Notes: generated by a model from the sequence alone, not told the origin. Shown: positions 34,299 to 46,340, counted from the stretch's first letter. The stretch: 64,000 bases of DNA from Molanna angustata (GCA_963576475.1 OY754975.1:23716654-23780653), one strand, 5' to 3'. A program made the numbers and translations.

Positions 34299-34905
34299 TA
34301 CAGGGAGCGGCAGAAATAACTCCCCAATTTGAAGGGCTATTAAAAAAATACGTAATAGATTTTAGTCAAACTTTTATTATACCATAATAAGAATTATCAT
34401 TGCCATTTATTATAAACATAATATCTAAATGAAAGTTTCAGTTACTTAATAATAATATCACTTAAATGGCGACCGTCATTGCCTATACACGACTGAAGCC
34501 TCACTCTGAAATTGCGCGATTACTCTCCTCGTCATCTCTTGTGGAATTTCCGCGATTTCGTGTCGGATAGCAGCTTTGAGTTCGTCGGTTGTCCTCGGTT
34601 TGTTTTTGTAGACTTTACTCTTCAGTCCGGACTCGCCTACTACCACTAGCGCTGAGCTACGACGGTGGCAAATTCGGGATTTATTTCTGCCGCTCCGTGA
34701 GGCTTCAGTCGTGTATAGACAATGACAGTCGCTATTTAAGTGATATTATTTTTAAGTAACTGAAACTTTAATCATTTAGATATTATGTTTACAATAAATG
34801 GCAATGATAATTCTTATTATGGTATAATAAAAGTTTGACTAAAATCTATTACGTATTTTTTTAATAGCCCTTCAAATTGGGGAGTTATTTTTGCCGCTCC
34901 CTGTA
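34299..34905 (-). mobile_element. mariner/Tc1-like foldback with transposase tail fossil
   Basis: Termini TACAGGGAGCGGCAG and CTGCCGCTCCCTGTA-like, each flanked by TA (34,297-34,298 and 34,906-34,907). The inverted arms run about 200 bp each. On the minus strand 34,625-34,500 encodes SKVYKNKPRTTDELKAAIRH, then EIAEIPQEMTRRVIAQFQS, the C-terminus of an IS630/Tc1/mariner-type transposase. The DDE catalytic region is gone. An internal extra terminus (TTTCTGCCGCTCCGTG, 34,683-34,698) joins the arms, as if two element ends fused. Non-autonomous. Confidence 0.85.
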
Positions 34906-34973
34906 TAAACAGTACAGTAAATGATTCAGTAATTAACATAATTTATAAAATTATGGAACAAATTTAATACACC

Positions 34974-35700
34974 AAAGTATTTTTCCACAAAATTCGATTA
35001 CAAAGACCATACGAGGTGACTCGGCAACAAAAATAATCGTAAACTATAACATTTTTGTTTAAGAGGGCATTTTTTTTTCTCAATTCATGTTTTGTTAACC
35101 AGTAATACTCATCAAACATTTTTGGCTTATTTGTTGTATTAATGTCTGCTTGTCTTAGTCCTAAATTGGCTGTATGTTTGTCTTCAATAAATAAAATAAA
35201 AAAAAATATAAACCTTAAAACCACAATTTCAAACCAAATTCTTCTAGAAACAGTGTGCTTCTAGAAAAAAAAATGAGTGTTTTCAACATTTCTCTAGTGA
35301 ATGTTCGTCACACAATTTTCAAATTCAGCCTAGATTCCCCTAAAAAAATATTAAAAATATCGTTTTTTACAGCATTTTTTCAAATTACTCCATAACTATG
35401 TGTCGCAGAGAAATATGTAAATCTTTAATATGCTTAAATAGTGCAATTTTGGGTTTAAATTTTGGGTTTCCGATAATTTAAATCACGTATAAACCGTTTT
35501 TAACGCACGCGATAGTTACCCTTACTAACGCGTAACTTCATAGTGCATTAGGCTGTTTTAATACATCGTGTTTTCAGTCACTAGATTTATCGTTATATGC
35601 CCTCTTAAATTAGTAAGTTTCATTTTATACCTTGATAATGCCGAGTCACCTCGGCGAAAACGTACGGTCATTGTAATCGAATTTTGTGGAAAATACCTTT
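34974..35700. mobile_element. TIR element (MITE), 727 bp
   Basis: Ends AAAGTATTTTTCCACAAAAT and the inverse ATTTTGTGGAAAATACCTTT. The terminal inverted repeats continue for about 60 bp through TTCGATTAC, CCRTACG and GAGGTGACTCGGCA. No unambiguous target duplication was seen. The core (35,240-35,620) recurs inverted and diverged at 18,000-18,480. Non-coding. Confidence 0.8.
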
Positions 35701-36530
35701 GTGATATATTTGTTTGTAAATTTTTAAATGGATTTTCACTCTGTTAACATAAAAACTTTAGAATAATTTATAAAATTTCTTAATTATACGCATCGCACAA
35801 AGTAACACTTTTGTAAAGAAGCAAAGTTTTACACAAAATATTTTTTCATAGTAAACATAAGTAAATATTAATATTCTAAGTACAAAGATGTCATTAATAG
35901 TTTAAGTAAAATACTTATTGTACAAAGAAGCTGTAGGAATAAAAGGTACCAGTACAATTTATTTAGGACAGGGTTTTTCTTATTCCTTTCCTTTTCCCTG
36001 TCGTAAACTTCCTTGTTTTTGAAGTATTGATCTGTTTGATTGATATGATGTGGTGTGAGGCATTTGTCACAAATCACTCTTCTATGGGTGGGTTGCCTAC
36101 TATTATAAAAAAAAGTTGGATACAAATAACTCTCTGACATAAGGTTATCTCTGAATCTTACAAATCTTTCATTTTTTAAATTATGATAAAGTGGTATAAT
36201 CACGCAGACAAATTATATTGTTTTGTTGAAAATGACGTACTTTATCGCGTTATGGGAGGTTTCAGGTTTAATTTATAATAACAGTGTTCTATTATCGTGT
36301 GTACAATATCATATTATGTGAAGTCATAATGATAGTATTATGTTAATTATATTATGTAGATGTTACATTTTTTATTTGATAAAAATACAAGTAAATATGG
36401 AATTACTAAAAACGTATGTACTCTCATTGTATAGAATTGGAAATATTTCAGAACACTGAATTTTCATTAAGGGTTTTATTCAAAAAAGTTTTCGAAGATA
36501 TACCCAATACTTAAGTGTCGGTTAGCAAAG
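35701..36530. other. Intergenic; uncertain 111-codon minus frame
   Basis: A minus frame (36,203-35,868) has a small C-x2-C motif (CDKC) and hydrophobic, Leu-rich C-terminal 30 residues. I recognise no family, there is no second piece, and composition matches the AT-rich background, so I do not call a gene. Confidence 0.35.
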
Positions 36531-37492
36531 TCAGCAGGCTAAGTCAGTAAAAAAGTCGAGATCCGACAACGTATCGCCGCTCTTCTCGTCATGTTTACGC
36601 CCGTGACGACAATTCGTAGTCACTAAGCGCTGTCGAGTTCGTAAATGCACTTATGAGTATTTGTCGCCGTTAGGCTGGCTTGCGGTACATTTTTGAATTA
36701 TCATTTATGGCAATACACAATATTTTCCCCATGATTTGAATAAATGTCAAATTTGTTTACATAAATTTGTTAAATAAATATAATATGGTCATATTTTTAA
36801 GCACGAAAGCAAGTTATAATACGATTAAATTAACTTCTTTTGTGTTTATTGAATGTTTTGAGTGTAATTTTAAAAATTATTTTTAATTATATTTCGATCA
36901 ATTTATCAAGTCGATGACAGCAGCGTGTTATTTTTTTACTAAAAACTACGCCGAATTTTCTTTTGTTAAGTGTTAAAATACATAAGTGATAAAATAGCTT
37001 ACAAGAATACTTTCTCAAAATCAAAAATTATTTCAAATCTATACCTACGGAAAACATTTACGGACGCATAAAATCATCATAGAATTATAATGTTATAATC
37101 TAAGTACGGACGCATATTTCCATTAAATATATAAACATATAAAACTTTTGTTATGCGGTAATTAGCAATAAATGAATTACGCGGAATATATAAAGGGTTT
37201 GAAGAATCTCTTAAACGGCGTCGTTTAACCCGTTTATTATTATTCTCAAAATAAATATGAAATTCGGCATTGTTCGCGTAAAAAATGACATTTAATTCAA
37301 CATGACGGCGTTAGATCTTGTCTCTCGACTCGATGTCGACCCAATCTCGCCGTCAAATAAGTGGGCGAGCACGATTCCACGCATTATCTGCTTAGTGACT
37401 ACCAAAACTGTCAAAATATCGATTAGTCGATATTTTGACAGTTAATCTCGACATTTATCGGTCGAGATCTACTTACAGACTTAGCCTGCTGA
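36531..37492. mobile_element. TIR element of unknown superfamily, 962 bp
   Basis: Ends TCAGCAGGCTAAGTCAGTAA and inverse TTACAGACTTAGCCTGCTGA, with a further shared GTCGAGAT block. Near the right end is a perfect palindrome (37,406-37,422 / 37,427-37,443, 17-bp arms, TTAG loop). The body is not coding. No clear target duplication, so the mobilising transposase is unknown. G+C-richer ends suggest transferred or recently inserted DNA. Confidence 0.7.
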
Positions 37493-37626
37493 TCTCATTA
37501 TAACCAAATTCGGTTTTCTCTCGCAAAATGGTAATACTATCGTTATGATTGTTTTTGTATAGACGTAATGAACGTTTATAAATGACAAATAAAATTATAA
37601 TGGAGAATTCACAAGTCTAGAAAACG

Positions 37627-38233
37627 TTTTTTATTGACAAACATTTTTTCAACATCTCAATAGAGACGAAGTAGGGATTTTGTAGAAGAACCAGGAACTC
37701 GAGGCACCTACAGGGTTTACGACCTGTCATCGGCTGGTTTACGTGATCACTTTATGCGCTTGCGTAACGTTCATCAATCATGCCTTCTTATTGAGTTCCC
37801 TTATCGATGTAATCTTGAAAGTTCTATATATTTGAATAGTGTGTAACATTTACCTGACACTAATGCGGAAAAACCTTTTTGTAACGCCATCTATTAAGAC
37901 ATTGAGAAATTAATTTTTATTTGTGAAAGGGAAAAAAATCCAATGCTTGCGTATATACAATTAAAAAAGAATATTCGATTTACATACACATTGGTACAAG
38001 TAGGTAAAAAAACCAAAAATGAAATAATATTTCTGGCGCAGTTCAAAATTACATCGATAAGGGAACTCAATAAGAAGGCATAATTGGTGAACGTTGCGCA
38101 AGCGCATAAAGTAATCACGTAAACCAGCCGATGACAGGTCGTAAGCCCTGTAGGTGCCTCGAGTTCCTGGTTCTTCTACAATATCCCTCCCTCGTCTCTA
38201 TTGAGATGTTGAAAAAATGTTGGTCAATAAAAA
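37627..38233. mobile_element. Foldback element FB, fullest copy
   Basis: Left arm 37,627-37,812 and right arm 38,049-38,233 are about 185-bp inverted repeats with few differences (TTATTGAC...AACATTTTTTCAACATCTC, GAAGAACCAGGAACTCGAGG, GGTTTACGACCTGTCATCGG, AACGTTCA.CAAT.ATGCC). The loop (about 236 bp) contains GAAAGGGAAAAAAATCCAAT and TTTCTGGCGCAGTTCA, also found in the other FB copies. No coding. Two minus-strand frames here are arm artefacts. Confidence 0.85.
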
Positions 38234-39689
38234 TATCATTTGACTCCCGAAAGGGAAAAAATCCAATGTTTGCGTATATGCATATAATGAACGAAATAGC
38301 TTCTTAAATTTTAAAAATGTAGTACTTTCTGTTTGTTCACCAGCAACAAAATATGTTTTATCGCCGAGATTGAGAATATACCAATTTCTTTTTATTGTAA
38401 AAGCAACTCTAAAAGCAGAAACAGACAAATAAAACGGGGATTACTCTGCCGATTTTCGCCGTTCGACGTGAGGCAATCTCTTAATTCTCAGTTTTATAAA
38501 AATAACATTCATTATAACTAACATTATTAGTGGAGTAACATACTTACAGCTATATATCGCGCAGAAAAACTCATTAAGGGTTATTAAACCGGACACATCA
38601 CTAAGCCCTGGCAAGGACCAAAGAACTTAAGAAAGAGGCGCCGTACAAATAATAATGAAGGGTTTCCCTGTACCGACTACCAGATATTTTTCTCTCTTCC
38701 CCAAAATATCTACTATTTTTTTCCCAGCAAATTGGACGAGTCCTGTGGCTGACGCAATAATTTTCCAAAGTAACGTTCGATTCCTCACGCGTCGGGAAAT
38801 ACGTCGACATTAATCTTGTGTATGGAGTATGCGATCATCGGCCATACTCAACCTTTTCAGATTTTCTTTAAAAACATCGATATGACACAACACAGATGAA
38901 GCAGCAATAAGTATATCGATGGCTTAGTGTAAATGTGTAAAATATCCGCTTGTCATAGTTTTGAGAAAATAGAGTTCGAAAGTTTGAGATCTCATATGGA
39001 CTCTCAGAATTCATAGATACTTTGTTGAATATCTCATTATTGGCCTGTTTTGTAGTCCAAAGTTATTGAACAGGAGTTTTTTTAGCCGCCGCTGCTGAGT
39101 TTTGTGCGCATATTAACGCACTTGTTTAAATTTGACATTTTGCATCTGTAAACTTAATCATCGATATTTCCTATATCTGGAATCGAAAAAAATGGCTCCT
39201 TCTAGCAAGACTTTCGCCCTGTCATCATTTTGCGCTTGTCCACTGATTTTGCGTAATGTTGTTCTTCATTATTGATTTTTTATGCTGTATTGTTATATTC
39301 CTCTGACATGTCAGGCGTTATAAAACAGCCTTGGAAGCCCTCAGCCATGCCTCGGATTTGGTTATCAAATCATTCAGATCCTCCAACACTCGATGGAACT
39401 TAAGTATGTATGGGGCATTCCTCCACATTACATGACGCAGGTTTTGAGAAAGAGCATCACAAACATATCGGGCACCGCTGATATAACCCCATTTATGGGG
39501 TTTCGCTGCGCTTCTTCTGCATCCCACTCAGCCCCCTCCTACGTCTTATTAAGCTCAAGAAAAGATAACTATGGAAGTGACAGTTGTCACGTGACAGGAA
39601 AATGTCCAAAGCCAGTCCAAAGTATTTTATCGCGTCTAACGATTATGGATTTCACCTCAGCTTAAGAAACATTTAATCATAATTGGAAA
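38234..39689. other. Intergenic, nothing firmly recognised
   Basis: Immediately right of FB, 38,238-38,290 repeats the ACTCCCGAAAGGG...ATCCAATGTTTGCGTATATG block of that family. A somewhat G+C-richer patch at 39,310-39,660 is open on both strands (69 and 90 codons), but neither peptide resembles a family I know. Confidence 0.4.
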
Positions 39690-40090
39690 TTTTCAAGCTT
39701 ATCTAGAATATGTAGATTGACTGCGACATGCATATCCTTGTAGGTACTTGCCGAGTATTGTTTCTATCGACTGCGGGTATAATATTTGGTAGGACCACTG
39801 ACAGTCTGCTGATTTATTGATATTTTGTATATAAATATGTGTATCTATGTTTTTATATCTATGTTGTATTCTTTATATTTTTTTGCACTTGTTTCCTGCC
39901 TTAGCGCTTTGTTCTATTTATTTTTTTATAAATAACTAATGCTATTAACAAAATATTTTTGACTATTTTTTAATTGGTATACCCACATCAGGCTATGCCT
40001 AGTGGGATTTTTGTGTGCACGGTAGATTTACTAAAATTGATATGATTGTATGTTAACCGTATACCAAATCTTAAATAAATAAAAAATAAA
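39690..40090 (+). mobile_element. LINE 3'UTR with (TAAA)n tail
   Basis: GACTGCGACATGCATATCCT, ATCGACTGCGGGTATAATAT and GGTAGGACC are followed by AT-rich UTR, ATGCCTAGTGGGATTTTTGT and TTAAATAAATAAAAAATAAA. Its reverse homologue is at 43,030-43,470. The AGGCTATGCCTAGTGGG hairpin-like box resembles those before LINE tails (compare 24,570-24,590). No coding left. Confidence 0.7.
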
Positions 40091-40689
40091 ATATCCTTTT
40101 TAATTAAATGCAGACACTGCAGTGACGAAATAATTTTCACGAATATTTGTGTATTTTTATAAACATCGCCCTGGTTAGTTATCCAGTGGACATGAGTTGA
40201 TTTTTTATTTAAGGAAAGAACTAGGATGTTTAATGTTCTTGTTTAAATAATTATTCAATATATTTATTTAACTTTAAATTCTATACCTGTATATTTTAAC
40301 TACAAAAAAAAGTGTTCACAAACATTTATTTATGCGCCACTGGCTCACTTTATAGCGTATTGAGATTTTTTATCAAATAGGAAAAATCAAAATTTCATTT
40401 AACACCTGACGTAAAAAATATATAGGGATATTCCAATATTTTTGTGTTTATTAAGGATTTTTTATTTTGCCGAAGTTTTTCGAATATTAATTTATGGTGT
40501 CACGTGTATTCAATACGATTTAATTTAACTACATACAAAATGTTTAAATGAGGAGGAAATCGGAAATGATAACATAAACGATAGAATTTTTCTCCCTTCT
40601 TTTATGAATAGGGAAATTTTTTTTTCAAAAGGATCTTACTATTTTTATTTATTTATTTTCAAAATTTTTAACGTGTACGACAGCTTCTT
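40091..40689. other. Intergenic, nothing recognised
   Basis: About 600 bp of A+T-rich sequence, no coding or RNA signal. Confidence 0.45.
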
Positions 40690-40890
40690 TTTTCAACAAA
40701 GCGGGCCACAAAGAAGGGACATCGGATGATCGATGGACAGAGCCTACCTTGGAGTGACGACCGAAAACCGACCGCAGAAACCCGGGTAGGCATAAAACTT
40801 GTAGGAGTTCAATGGCACAGAGGTACACGGGATAGGACCACGGAAGATCATAAGAAAGGTCTATGACTGCTGGCTAATGATGATGATGAT
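40690..40890 (+). pseudogene. RTE-type LINE RT-tail fossil
   Basis: Degraded translation of the 'RW...E..PRTD.RNPGR...W.DD' C-terminal block, then a GATGATGATGATAC tail. Truncated and broken by stops. Confidence 0.6.
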
Positions 40891-42883
40891 ACTCGTATTT
40901 AGTGCACTGGCGGAATTCTCGCTATTTGGAGATTACTTCCAACCAACGAGATATCATGATAACAAAGTATGGGTACTACAAAAAATGTATAAAATATCAA
41001 TAAATTTGTAAATGATTTAATTACATGTAAATCAATAATTACTAAAAATTTTAACATCTATTTTTCCAAATAAGTGATTTTATGTAATATTTTATAAAGG
41101 GCCTCGAAAAATAACATAGCTGATAAGAAAACAACATTAATATTGTAATGAAAACCGAAAATAAACTTAAATTTTGTTTATTCAGAGAGAGAATGCACCT
41201 CCGATACATTGTTTTGATAATTCGAGGAAATTTACACTTTTGCAAGCATTTCCATTATACATATACCTTTATTCTTTGAAAAAAATTCAATTTCCCCTAA
41301 CTTAAAAGCATTCTGTCAGATTCGAAAGCTTAAATTATAAAGAAGAAATGCAGCTTTTTATATGGATCATCAGCACTAAGTTTTTTTTGTTTTTTAGACA
41401 TGAATATAGGACATTTACTGAACAGAGGACATAAAAATTTATATTACACGCCATGAACACAACATTATCAAGAAAAAGATCTTTGCATACCCTCAAAATG
41501 ATGTGTTAAAATTACGCTTCATATCGCGAATTTCAATACCACTTAGTACTGTATAGTAGTAAAAAGTTACATATAAGTTATCGACAAAAGATTGGTAAAA
41601 GGCCTTTGAAGAATGGAAATTATTCAAGTACCTTAAATTAGAAAATTTATTTGTAATACTAGGTATTATTGTAGGTACTAAAAGCTATTGTACTGAATCA
41701 CTACTGTAGCTGCGCTCCTGAATAACTGCAATGTACATATCCTCGAAGATTTACGAAGATTAACGAACTCCGTTCGAGAAAACCAATCACATGTTTTCAT
41801 TCATGCGTCAACCGTCTTACTGAATACAGTGTCGCGTATATTTTGTTTTTTTTATTCCGATCCTTTACATCACTAACAGCTGAATTATTATTGAATTATT
41901 TTAATCATAATTATGTTAATAAGAATATACTAATGTTGATCATGTGAGTAATCATTAATTTGAAACCCTTCATCATTTAAAATAGCGTACCTTACTTTGA
42001 GCTGACTGACTTTTGCAATATTATATTTGAAGGTGGATGTTTAAATAATAAATATTTTGAACACACGCATATAACCTTTACTTTCAGATAAGTAATTCAA
42101 GCTTTTAATTAATTAATAAATACATATAAAGGTACCTAAAAAAACTGAATTTACTTTTGAGAACTCACCTGACTTGAATTGGTTGGAAATGATTGCCTTT
42201 GAGCAAAAAACCCACTTTGTAAACTTGTTTGAAAATAAATTAAATAAACGAGACACTTCCTTGCATAGTCTAAAATAGACGAATCAATCGCCAAATAGCC
42301 TTCTCTTAGGAAACGAAAGAATTATTTTATTCATATGAGCATTATAAACATTAATAATTAAAGACTACCACGAACTTACCACCATGAAGGGGAATTATCA
42401 GTCAAATTACGATCGTTAGTAATGAGGAAGATGTGGACATACTTAAATGATAAAATTCCTACCTATAACATTCTATATTCCTCCCACAGCTAATGTATGT
42501 AAGTAAGAAATTAATATCGGGCCGTAAACATTCAATGAAAACTCCCATATATCATACTCAGGCCCGCTCTCACTCTCTCAACCAAAGCTACTCGAATTGA
42601 GTTAGTTGTCAGTGGTGCGTGTATGTATGTGAGAATGTTCTCGAAACTTTATGTTCGATAACTCAAAAACAGATTAACCAATCGGAAGAAAACCTTTGTG
42701 ACATTTCGAATTTAGTATGTGTAGCAACTTCAGCATATCTACATATAAGTAGGTCATATTAATGAAATTATTAATGTATACAAATATAAGTTTTAATGAA
42801 GGCAAAAAAAAACTCTATTTATTTTTAACGAATTATTTCCCATCGACATATCGTTTTATACAATGCATAATGGGTTCGATAAA
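40891..42883. other. Intergenic, nothing recognised
   Basis: About 2 kb of A+T-rich sequence. No RNA gene, terminal repeats or protein signature seen on either strand. Confidence 0.5.
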
Positions 42884-42889
42884 GTTATC

Positions 42890-43976
42890 TAGACTAGACC
42901 TTATATTACACCACGGCTCATTTTACCAAGATCGGATGATTTGTAAAAGTTGACATTAAACGCGAAAATTTAAAAGCAAAAAAAAATGTATTATTAAAAA
43001 TAGTAGGTATCATACAAATAGGTATGTTTATTTATTTTACACGGTTAATATACATTACACATTTACATAATGTCAAAACAATGAAACCGTACACACAAAA
43101 ATCCCACAAGGCAAAGCCTGTCTGTGGGTATACCTATTAAATATAGTCAAAATTATTTTGTTAATAACATCGGATAACGATATAAAATAAAAATATACCA
43201 AAGTGGAAGACATATAAGTATAAAAAATATAAAGCAGATAAAGACAATAACTTATTGATACAAAAAAACATAAATACACATAAATCAATAGGTAGGTGAA
43301 TACAAAACAGCAAACCGACAGCGAGCGGTCCTACCAAATACCTATTATAACCGCAGTCGACTGCAACAATACTTGGCAAATACAAAGATATGAATGTCGC
43401 AGTCAATATACATATTTTATATAAGTTTATAAAATATCAATTTATACAAAAAATATATAAATAATATGTAGAGAAATTTAATTTATTTGAAAAATGTGAT
43501 TAAATACGAATACATAATAAACTTATTCTTAACCTCAAATAGCAAAGGTGTTGATAACATTTTTCCTGCAGCCAATTTACATTCAATGTATAAAGCAACT
43601 CGCTCTCGCGAGTTGCTATTGTTATTTAAGATCGGAACATAACCAAAATATTAACGCACACATTATGCTTTTATTTCGTTGTTTTATTGTAATCCGTATA
43701 ATTTTCTGTTAGATTTCGATATATGGTGATGATAATAGCTACTCGCGTGAGCGAGTTGCTTTGTACATTGAATGGAAATTGGCTGCCCAAAAAATGTTAT
43801 CAACACCTTAATCATTTGAGGTTAAGAATAAGTTTAATATGTATTAGCATTAGATTGTATTTTTTCAAACAATTTATCAACATATCTATTTGATTATGCA
43901 CACTATTAATTTTTGCGTTTAATGTCACATGTTTGACCTTGGTGAAAATGAGCTGCGGTGTATTCTACGGTCTAGT
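42890..43976. mobile_element. Large foldback element interrupted by a LINE
   Basis: Left terminus AGACTAGACC...ACCACGGCTCATTTTACCAA is the inverse of TGGTGAAAATGAGCTGCGGT...GGTCTAGT. Six-bp GTTATC occurs on both sides (42,884-42,889; 43,977-43,982). The arms continue through GACATTAAACGC, CAAATAGGTATGTT and CTTATTCTTAACCTCAAAT to a near-perfect central hairpin region (AAGGTGTTGATAACAT, GCAGCCAATTTACATTCAAT, GCAACTCGCTC). A reverse LINE end sits in the left arm. Without it the element is about 640 bp. Non-coding. Confidence 0.8.
43030..43470 (-). mobile_element. LINE 3' end nested in foldback arm
   Basis: On the minus strand it ends AAAATAAATAAAC (tail at about 43,040) after AGGCTTTGCCTTGTGGGATT and ...GGTTATAATAGGTATTTGG, the same family as 39,690-40,090. 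The foldback arm is contiguous in the opposite arm (CAAATAGATATGTTGATAAA), so the LINE arrived after the foldback. Confidence 0.75.
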
Positions 43977-43982
43977 GTTATC

Positions 43983-44062
43983 ACGCGGACGCGGGTACGA
44001 TTAATGCTTGGACCGATTTCATTCACCTACATATATCACGAGCATTTGCTTATTTTGACTAA
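43983..44062 (+). mobile_element. SINE family C fragment
   Basis: GGGTACGATTAATGCTTGGA (decayed B-box region), ACCGATTTCATTCACCTACA and ATCACGAGCATTTGCTTATT match the body of SINE C. The tRNA head is mostly lost. Confidence 0.55.
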
Positions 44063-44063
44063 G

Positions 44064-44434
44064 AATTAATAATATAATTTGTAAAATAGGTATTTGGGTA
44101 CTTATTGTGTATGTGAGTGACAAGTCCAGAATACTATTCAGATTGACTTTATTTACAAATTATAATTTACAATATACAGAGTACTCGAAATTAATAATAT
44201 AATTTGTAAAATAGGTATTTGGGTACTTATTGTGTATGTGAGTGACAAGTCCAGAATACTATTCAGATTGACTTTATTTACAAATTATAATTTACAATAT
44301 ACAGTACTCGAAATTAATAATATAATTTGTAAAATAGGTATTTGGGTACTTATTGTGTATGTGAGTGACAAGTCCAGAATACTATTCAGATTGACTTTAT
44401 TTACAAATTATAATTTACAATATACAGTACTCGA
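44064..44434. repeat. Three-unit ~124-bp tandem repeat
   Basis: Units start at 44,064, 44,189 and 44,312 (AATTAATAATATAATTTGTA...AATATACAGTACTCGA). They are virtually identical; unit 1 has a GA insertion at CAGAGTACTC. High identity implies recent amplification. The 98-codon plus frame across it is the repeat read through. Confidence 0.95.
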
Positions 44435-44455
44435 AATATATACACTCAATACTAA

Positions 44456-45135
44456 GGGGGGGACTGCTGCCAACGTACCTATTTTTCAATTTGATATATC
44501 ATCATTATTTCTTATCAAATCGTTTTGAAAAAAATAATTTAGATAGTTTGGGTATTATTAAACAAAAATATACCTCAACTTTTTGATGATGTTCTGTATA
44601 AATTCTTTTAGAAAAATAATGGCAGACTCCGATTTTCAACGTTTATCTTATATTTTTAATAAACTATAAGGCGTAGAGTAATATATATTTTATTTAATTA
44701 AACAAGACAAAAATATCTAGAAAAATATGATGTTACGATGCAGTAATGCTTCAGGTTTAGTTAATAAACCTAAAAACATTTATTTTCCATTCAGCGCCAT
44801 TGCGTAATAAAAGTTTTTTTGGTTTATTTACTTAACCTGATGTGTTAATGCAACGTCATATCATATTTTTCCAGGTATTTTGTTCTTCTTTAATTTATAA
44901 AAAAAATATTGCTCTATACCTTATATTTTTTTAGAAATTTAAGATAAATATCTAAAATCGGGGTATGCTTATTATTTTCTTACAATAATATATACAGAAA
45001 ATAATAAAAAGTTAAGGTATGTTTCTCTTTATTAATATCCAAACAAACTAGGTTATTTTTTTCAAAATGATTTGTTTAGTAATAATGATGGTATATCAAA
45101 TAGAAAAAATAGGTACGTTGGCAGCAGTCGCCCTC
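44456..45135. mobile_element. TTAA-flanked foldback MITE, copy 2
   Basis: About 680 bp, matching 27,321-27,976 throughout: GGGGGGGACTGCTGCCAACG end, ATTCAGCGCCATTGCG middle, GGCAGCAGTCGCCCTC end. The right flank is TTAA (45,136-45,139); the left is CTAA, a one-base change from TTAA. Confidence 0.85.
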
Positions 45136-45771
45136 TTAACACAACAATAGTTACACGATGTAAGGTGTTTACACGATCGGCCTGGGCAAAAGAATGATGC
45201 GCTGTTCATTCAATATAATCAAATGCATCCGACTACGCATTCGGGAATCTCCGTCGACTCGATGATATATCACAGTACTTATGTTTTATAATGTAGGTAT
45301 ATATTTATTTGACATGCATGTGATGTGTTCATTAAATATTAATTAAATTAAAAAAAGTTTACATTTTCAATTATAGTAAAGTTTGTTAATATAGCTAGAG
45401 TTACGTTAAAAGGATGAGGGGGGTGATATAGATTCTCGGGAGATGCGGGTACTTGTATTAAATATTAACGAAACACAGACTGAAAGAAGTCTCTGAAAGC
45501 TTTCGTATCGCAAATTGCATTAATTAAATTTACTTGAGACTACTATGTACTTGAACAAAGATTTATCCGATATTGTGCTCTCTTCAATGTTCGCCGTTCA
45601 ATATACATATACACAACATCCTAAGGGAAAGGTTATTTAACTAAAGATAATACGTACTTCCGAACCAACGCCGACTGGAACAAGAGACAGATGTGTGTTT
45701 GTCGCAGTCAAGTAGATTTTGTAACTTTTAAGGGTTCGACTTATCGATTCGATGTAAATCGAATATTTTTT

Positions 45772-46340
45772 TAATTGCATATACGCAAACATTGGATTTT
45801 TTTCCCTTTCGGGAGTCAAATGATATTTTTATTGACTCTTTAACATCTCAAAAGAAATGAAGTTCCTAGTTCTTCTACAATATCCCAACTTGACTCCCGA
45901 AAGGGAAAAAAAATCCAATGTTTTCGTATATGCAATTAAAAAAATATTCGATTTACATACACATTGGTAAAAGTAGGTAAACAAACCAAATATTAAATAA
46001 TATTTCTGGCGCAGTTCAGGGGTGACATCTGTGCGAGACACCGAAATCTCATTTATAAGGACTGTTGCTTTCATTGTTTAAAAATGAAATAATATCTCAA
46101 TAGATCACGTTACAAAAAAGGCTTCTCTGTTTCATAGATGGCAATAGTATAGTTACTTATTTTCAGGTGAATTGTTACACACTATTCAAATATATAGAAC
46201 TTTCAAATAATAAGAAGGCATAATTGGTGAACGTTGCGCAAGCGCATAAAGTGATCACGTAAACCAGCCAATGAAAAGTCGTAAGCCCTGAAGATGCCTC
46301 GAGTTCCTGGCCCTTCTACAATATCCCAACTTCGTCTCTA
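45772..46340. mobile_element. FB-family composite copy
   Basis: Short inverted pair 45,772-45,826 and 45,894-45,935 (GCAAACATTGGA...CCCTTTCGGGAGTCAA and inverse). Then TTTCTGGCGCAGTTCAGG, and at 46,200-46,340 the arm sequence AAGAAGGCATAATTGGTGAA...GTAAGCCCTGAAGATGCCTC. Blocks are in the family order, but one long arm is missing. Confidence 0.65.

Noticed and set aside
35868..36203. 111-codon minus frame with a CDKC motif
   Set aside because: Only one C-x2-C pair, no recognised domain, AT-driven composition; not enough for a gene call.
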